NCBI GenBank assembly: GCA_020058225.1
Contig: JAGVEJ010000153.1
Span: 1 to 34,773, forward strand
Origin: Candidatus Zixiibacteriota bacterium
GTDB taxonomy: Bacteria; Zixibacteria; MSB-5A5; GN15; PGXB01
Reading direction: 5' to 3'
Length of the DNA: 34,773 bases
Part shown: positions 31,459 to 34,773 of the stretch, one piece after another
Layout of the letters: the number at the start of each line of letters is the position of its first letter
Position numbering within the stretch: the stretch's first letter is position 1
The notes under the pieces: generated by a model
The model's database searches: none
The model's input: the letters and a program-made list of their open reading frames with translations, nothing else
Told to the model about the DNA's origin: nothing
Program-made: the position numbers and the translations under genes

Positions 31459-32118
31459 TCAATCAGGGATAATTCCCAAAACAGATGGTAGCTCTTTTAT
31501 ATTTTGAATAATTACATCAGGGCGACTTTTCTCCAATTCCCTGTTATCTCCAAAAGGAGAATGGACAGCTACTACCGGCAGGCCGGCGGAATGCGCCGCA
31601 ATAACATCATTTATGGTATCCCCTATAACAAGCGAATTGGAAATATCGCCTCCCAATAATTGCATAACTTTGATAAAGACATCAGGGGCCGGTTTGACTT
31701 GGGCTACATCATCAGCGCCAATAAAAGCAGATAATATTGGCGTCCAATTAAGCTTGGTAATAATCTTCTCAAGATGAATTCTCATTTTGGTTGTGCCAAT
31801 TCCAAGTTTATAGCCCCGGCCATAAAGTAAGTGAAGAGTCTCATCGGCTCCACATATTGGAATGGCTGAAGTCGCAATTTCATCGATGCCGACCCGTTGA
31901 AAATTTTCCCAGAAATCTTTATAAGATTTATTGGAAAAAAATTGAAACATCTGCTCCAATGGAAATCCAATAAATCGCTTGATTTCCTCTGGTCGACGCA
32001 TTTTTTCCCCGATTGATTCCAATGCCCTATTTACCGCTATTACTACCCCCTCCGAGGAATCTATCAATGTCCCATCAAGATCAAAAATCAGATGCTTTAT
32101 ATTACTTGAAATTATCAA
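31459..32118 (-). CDS. HAD-superfamily phosphatase (phosphoglycolate phosphatase-like)
   Basis: 219 residues with the four HAD motifs in order: motif I DLDGTLIDSSEG (nucleophile Asp and acid-base Asp), motif II in KLGIGTTKMRIH (T), motif III Lys in VKPAPDVFIK, and motif IV VIGDTINDVIAA. The helical cap after motif I is the C1 type of Gph/PGP enzymes. It probably dephosphorylates a small phosphate ester. Phosphoglycolate arises at damaged 3' DNA ends, which would suit its repair operon, but the substrate cannot be read from sequence. The start is TTG (32118); the only in-frame upstream ATG is followed by a stop before it. A TTGACA/TATCTT promoter precedes it, making it the first gene of the four-gene operon. 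Confidence 0.85.
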   Translation of the reverse strand: MIISSNIKHLIFDLDGTLIDSSEGVVIAVNRALESIGEKMRRPEEIKRFIGFPLEQMFQFFSNKSYKDFWENFQRVGIDEIATSAIPICGADETLHLLYGRGYKLGIGTTKMRIHLEKIITKLNWTPILSAFIGADDVAQVKPAPDVFIKVMQLLGGDISNSLVIGDTINDVIAAHSAGLPVVAVHSPFGDNRELEKSRPDVIIQNIKELPSVLGIIPD

Positions 32119-32158
32119 TTAATGAATTCTCATGCATATAGTGATTACTTTTTGCTGT

Positions 32159-32186
32159 AAGATATTGATGATTTCTATCATGTCAA
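32159..32186 (-). promoter_or_regulatory. Predicted promoter for the HAD-AlkA-Ogt-M29 operon (TTGACA-16-TATCTT)
   Basis: On the minus strand: -35 TTGACA (32186-32181), a 16-base spacer, and -10 TATCTT (32164-32159). It has the same boxes and spacing as the M1 peptidase promoter. It lies about 40 bases upstream of the TTG start. Confidence 0.65.
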
Positions 32187-32469
32187 TCACCATATACCCA
32201 TTATAATGATATATTTCTGTTCATTGCATAGACATTTATTATGCACTTTTCTGCATGAGATTCGTTATTTATTGAGGTACAATGCAATGCATAGAATTGA
32301 AGAATTCCAAAAATCAACAGACCGCCAATGTTTTGAGAACATAACTGAACTTATTGAACAGCAATTGATTACAATAATATTTCTCGCCTCTTGAATATTA
32401 ATGAAACCGGTTTTCGTATTAACTGTTAAAATATCAAGCAGATAGAGTCCAATTCGGTTCTTATCTTGC
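32187..32469. other. AT-rich spacer between divergent promoters
   Basis: The region between the HAD-operon and protease promoters holds no convincing gene. A possible 35-codon plus-strand frame from ATG 32287 has GAGG nine bases before it, but the peptide composition is uninformative. Three near-copies of TGCATA/TATGCA occur at about 32224-32254. I see no terminator or RNA gene. Confidence 0.4.
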
Positions 32470-32497
32470 TTGACATTTAGTTGCAAACAGGTAAATT
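32470..32497 (+). promoter_or_regulatory. Predicted promoter for the S41 protease gene
   Basis: -35 TTGACA (32470-32475), a 16-base spacer, and -10 TAAATT (32492-32497), about 31 bases upstream of the ATG at 32529. The -35 is exact and the -10 matches four of six. Confidence 0.5.
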
Positions 32498-32528
32498 ATT
32501 GACAGAGCAATATATTGGAGGTCGGTCA

Positions 32529-34361
32529 ATGAAAAGATTTACTCTTCTGATAGTATCGGTGACAGCATTTTTATTGGGTCTTATTTGGGCCGTTGGCACC
32601 GGTGAAGCAATAGCGCCGCCAGCCACTCGAACCATTTTGCTGGCCGACACGGTCCATATAAATGTTGGAGAAACGCCGACCGATTCAACCGAAATTCCGG
32701 CCACTGACTCTCGCGAGACATTATTCCGCGAAATCAAGAAATTCAATCAGACCGTATATGATATTAAGAATCGATATATGGAAGATATCGATACCAAGGA
32801 TTTGATCAATGCCGGTATCAAGGGCATGCTTGAGGATTTAGACAGATATTCTGTGTTGATGGAGAAGAAATCCTACGAGCAATTGATGGAAAGTACTCAC
32901 GGGAAATATGAAGGATTGGGAATGGAAATTGATGCGCGTCAGGATCATATTTTGATTGTTACGCCAATGGAAGGTTCCCCATCATATAAAAAAGGTTTGA
33001 AATCGGGCGACTTGATTTTTGAAATCGATGGCAAATCGACCTATAAATTAACCACTGCTGATGCAGCCAAATTGATGCGTGGTCCCAGTGGGACAAAAGT
33101 AACTCTTAAAATTAAGCGAGAAGGTATTTCTGAATTACTCGATTTTGACCTCGAACGCGCTGTCATTGAGCTGAAATCAGTCAGTTATTATGGTGTTATT
33201 GAAGGCACCAATACGGGGTATGTCCGTCTTTCCCGCTTCGCTGAGGAAACCAGCAATGAATTAACTCAGGCCGTCAATGAGCTTAATAACAAGGGAATCC
33301 AAGGGTTAGTCTTCGATCTCCGTTCAAATGGCGGGGGACTTCTCCAGCAAGCCGTGGAAACAGCTGAACTATTTATTCCCGAAGGCAAGTTAGTTGTCTA
33401 TACTCGAGGGAAATATGCTGATTCTGAAAGAAGATACTATTCCCGGCGACTTCCACTCTTCCCTGACAAACCGCTGGTTGTTCTTGTTGATGAAGGCACA
33501 GCATCGGCATCCGAGATTGTAGCCGGGGCCCTTCAGGACTGGGATAGGGGTATAATTATGGGACATCCAACCTATGGTAAAGGCTTAGTCCAGCAAATAT
33601 TCCCGGTTGGCAATGATGATGAAGTGGCTCTCAAACTGACGACCGCCAAGTATTATGTACCATCAGGGAGATGCATTCAAAAGGCTGAAAATGAAATGAA
33701 GCATCCTTCTTCTGAGCAAATAGCCTTAATGGATTCCGTAGATGAAGAATCAACCGATTCTCTTGGCGCTGATTCACTTAAAATATCCGACAAAGAAATA
33801 TATTACACTAATAAGGGACGCATTGTATATGGCGGCGGCGGGATACTCCCTGATGTAGAAATCACGCAGGACCCTTATCTTACTCCTCTGGAAATCAATT
33901 TGGAAAGAAAATCAATGTTCTTTGATTTTGCGGTAAAATACACTGTTGCGAATCCGAATATTTCCAGAGATTTTACCGCCGACGATAATATCGTGGAGCA
34001 ATTTAGGTCATTCGTTACCGGTAAGGATTTCAGTTACAAGACTTCATTGGAAATTTCGCTTGATAAAATAAAAGAGATGGTCAAAAAGGAGGGCAAAGAC
34101 ACCCTCTTTAATGTTGCTATACAGGATTTCGAAGAACAGATCAAAAAGGAAAAGGATGCGGATTTTGTGAATTCGCTTCCATATATAAAGAAAGCTATCA
34201 AGCGCGAAATCGTAGCCAAGCTTAATGGAGAACGCGGAGTTTATGAAGAAGTTATTCTGAAGACGGATCCGGGTATTCGGCAGGCGATTCAGCTTCTAAA
34301 TAATCCGGATGAATACTCAAAGATATTGCAATCCGGCCAGACACGCGGTCAAAACGATTAA
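32529..34361 (+). CDS. ctpA: C-terminal processing peptidase, S41 family, with PDZ domain
   Basis: A 610-residue exported serine protease and the only plus-strand gene here. A signal/anchor segment covers about 4-24. An N-terminal helical region follows (about 60-118), then a PDZ domain (about 128-205: YEGLGMEIDARQDHILIVTP, GLKSGDLIFEIDGKS) and the S41 catalytic core (about 215-420). The catalytic dyad is S326 in DEGTASASEIVAGALQDW and K351 in HPTYGKGLVQQIFPV; their 25-residue spacing matches E. coli Prc. A long C-terminal helical tail (about 450-610) is typical of the larger bacterial Ctp group. These proteases trim or degrade periplasmic and lipoprotein substrates. I chose ATG 32529, preceded by GGAGG at seven bases, over an upstream in-frame TTG at 32481 that lies in the promoter. 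A shared terminator follows. Confidence 0.93.
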   Translation: MKRFTLLIVSVTAFLLGLIWAVGTGEAIAPPATRTILLADTVHINVGETPTDSTEIPATDSRETLFREIKKFNQTVYDIKNRYMEDIDTKDLINAGIKGMLEDLDRYSVLMEKKSYEQLMESTHGKYEGLGMEIDARQDHILIVTPMEGSPSYKKGLKSGDLIFEIDGKSTYKLTTADAAKLMRGPSGTKVTLKIKREGISELLDFDLERAVIELKSVSYYGVIEGTNTGYVRLSRFAEETSNELTQAVNELNNKGIQGLVFDLRSNGGGLLQQAVETAELFIPEGKLVVYTRGKYADSERRYYSRRLPLFPDKPLVVLVDEGTASASEIVAGALQDWDRGIIMGHPTYGKGLVQQIFPVGNDDEVALKLTTAKYYVPSGRCIQKAENEMKHPSSEQIALMDSVDEESTDSLGADSLKISDKEIYYTNKGRIVYGGGGILPDVEITQDPYLTPLEINLERKSMFFDFAVKYTVANPNISRDFTADDNIVEQFRSFVTGKDFSYKTSLEISLDKIKEMVKKEGKDTLFNVAIQDFEEQIKKEKDADFVNSLPYIKKAIKREIVAKLNGERGVYEEVILKTDPGIRQAIQLLNNPDEYSKILQSGQTRGQND

Positions 34362-34382
34362 TTTTGCAAAATTACTCAGGCG

Positions 34383-34411
34383 AAAGCCCCGCTCCGGTGC
34401 GGGGCTTTTTT
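34383..34411. terminator. Bidirectional terminator between convergent genes
   Basis: 10-base perfect arms AAAGCCCCGC (34383-34392) and GCGGGGCTTT (34399-34408) with a 6-base loop are followed by a T-run on the plus strand and preceded by a short A-run. It serves the S41 protease gene. Its right edge touches the stop codon of the opposing lipoprotein gene. Confidence 0.9.
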
Positions 34412-34773
34412 ATTTCAGGTCAAAAACCTTTATCAACCAGCGATCGGCAACTTTGACCATAGTTACTTCGGCTGGCCTGCCGGGACTTGAATTCCCTAAA
34501 AGAATAGTAACACTCACCACCGCTCTATCATCGGTGTAGAAGAATTCCCGCTTCCCGAAGGAAAAGTTGATAGTATCGTTTGAGTTGAGAAATACCTTCT
34601 CAAGAATGGTCTGTGAACTATAACCATTATTATAGGCCTCGGCAATGATCAATGAATCAATGGCATAGGCATTTTTATCCTTAATGGCACTTTCCAGTTT
34701 TGCCATCACATCTTTTATCCGGGGGATTTCATCACGAGGCGGATTTTTCTTCGAACATGAAAGAATGATTAAA
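34410..34773 (-). CDS. Small lipoprotein, 5' end beyond right edge
   Basis: The frame is open to the right edge, so the first residues are missing. The visible start reads LIILSCSKKNPPRDEIPRIK. ILSC fits a lipobox, with the lipidated Cys encoded at about 34755-34757, so only the front of the signal peptide is cut off. The mature domain (about 110 residues: KDVMAKLESAIKDKNAYAID, VLEKVFLNSNDTINFSF-like text, AVVSVTILLGN, DRWLIKVFDLK at the end) resembles small alpha-beta folds of the NTF2/DUF4878 type, with the closing Trp-rich strand. That family call is tentative. A GTG/ATG at 34709-34704 would be an internal codon and not the true start. It is convergent with the S41 protease gene. Confidence 0.7.
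   Translation of the reverse strand, partial: LIILSCSKKNPPRDEIPRIKDVMAKLESAIKDKNAYAIDSLIIAEAYNNGYSSQTILEKVFLNSNDTINFSFGKREFFYTDDRAVVSVTILLGNSSPGRPAEVTMVKVADRWLIKVFDLK

Noticed and set aside
32206-32394. Possible small plus-strand gene before the S41 protease
   Set aside because: Start context is weak, there is no promoter, and the peptide shows no family features; kept only as a spacer note.
34410-34709. Complete small gene starting at 34709
   Set aside because: The frame continues open to the right edge and shows a lipobox upstream, so the start at 34709 is internal.
1-34773. tRNA, rRNA, CRISPR array, prophage or defence island
   Set aside because: I looked on both strands for T-loop-like sequences, regularly spaced repeats, and phage or restriction genes and saw none; weak or split signals could be missed without computation.

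Overview
The window looks like a chromosomal segment of an uncultured FCB-group bacterium, most likely Candidatus Zixibacteria. The evidence is two secreted proteins ending in dockerin-type repeats of the NIQDITxLINYLYKxGPxP kind, a secreted protein with a C-terminal NHPNPFN sorting-type tail, low-to-moderate GC, and Gram-negative envelope genes (a secretin, lipoproteins, an outer-membrane barrel). The taxonomic call is inferred from protein style; no marker gene was compared. Almost every gene is on the minus strand. Only the S41 protease near the right edge is on the plus strand. Both edges cut through genes.

Layout by position. 1-2476: a membrane GAF-domain sensor (cut at the left edge) downstream of miaB. 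3030-7793: two secreted dockerin proteins, an M1-type peptidase and a cohesin/BACON-repeat protein, each with its own promoter. 7980-13241: a Lon-family protease whose ATPase site is degraded, and a Ski2/Hel308-like helicase with an extra C-terminal winged helix. 13560-13816: a 62-residue zinc-ribbon protein resembling the detached tail of class II ribonucleotide reductase, behind a strong promoter with a palindrome in its spacer. 13932-16932: a secreted protein with a sorting-type tail, a small outer-membrane barrel, and a 38-residue membrane protein. 17117-19826: an acyl-CoA synthetase and mtnA. 19937-22036: an Ig-repeat lipoprotein. 22186-27557: the type IV pilus alignment operon pilM-N-O-P-Q. 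27823-28329: a pseudopilin. 28914-32118: a HAD phosphatase / AlkA-type glycosylase / Ogt / M29 aminopeptidase operon. 32529-34361: a CtpA-like protease. 34410 to the edge: a lipoprotein cut by the window end.

How the genes work together. PilM (cytoplasmic), PilN and PilO (inner membrane), a PilP-like periplasmic linker and the PilQ secretin form the transenvelope part of a type IV pilus machine. Here the AMIN domain, normally at the start of PilQ, is on the PilP-like protein. AlkA-like glycosylase and Ogt form a compact alkylation-repair pair. The dockerin and cohesin proteins are probably exported and may associate at the surface.

Regulatory sequence is unusually readable. Several promoters have an exact TTGACA -35 box, and four of them share a TATCTT -10 box. 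Non-coding space also holds two related MITE-like elements in opposite orientation and a nested-palindrome element. I found no tRNA, rRNA, CRISPR array, prophage or complete insertion sequence. The best candidates for something undescribed are the ATPase-degenerate Lon, the stand-alone reductase-tail protein with its palindromic promoter, and the AMIN-PilP rearrangement.
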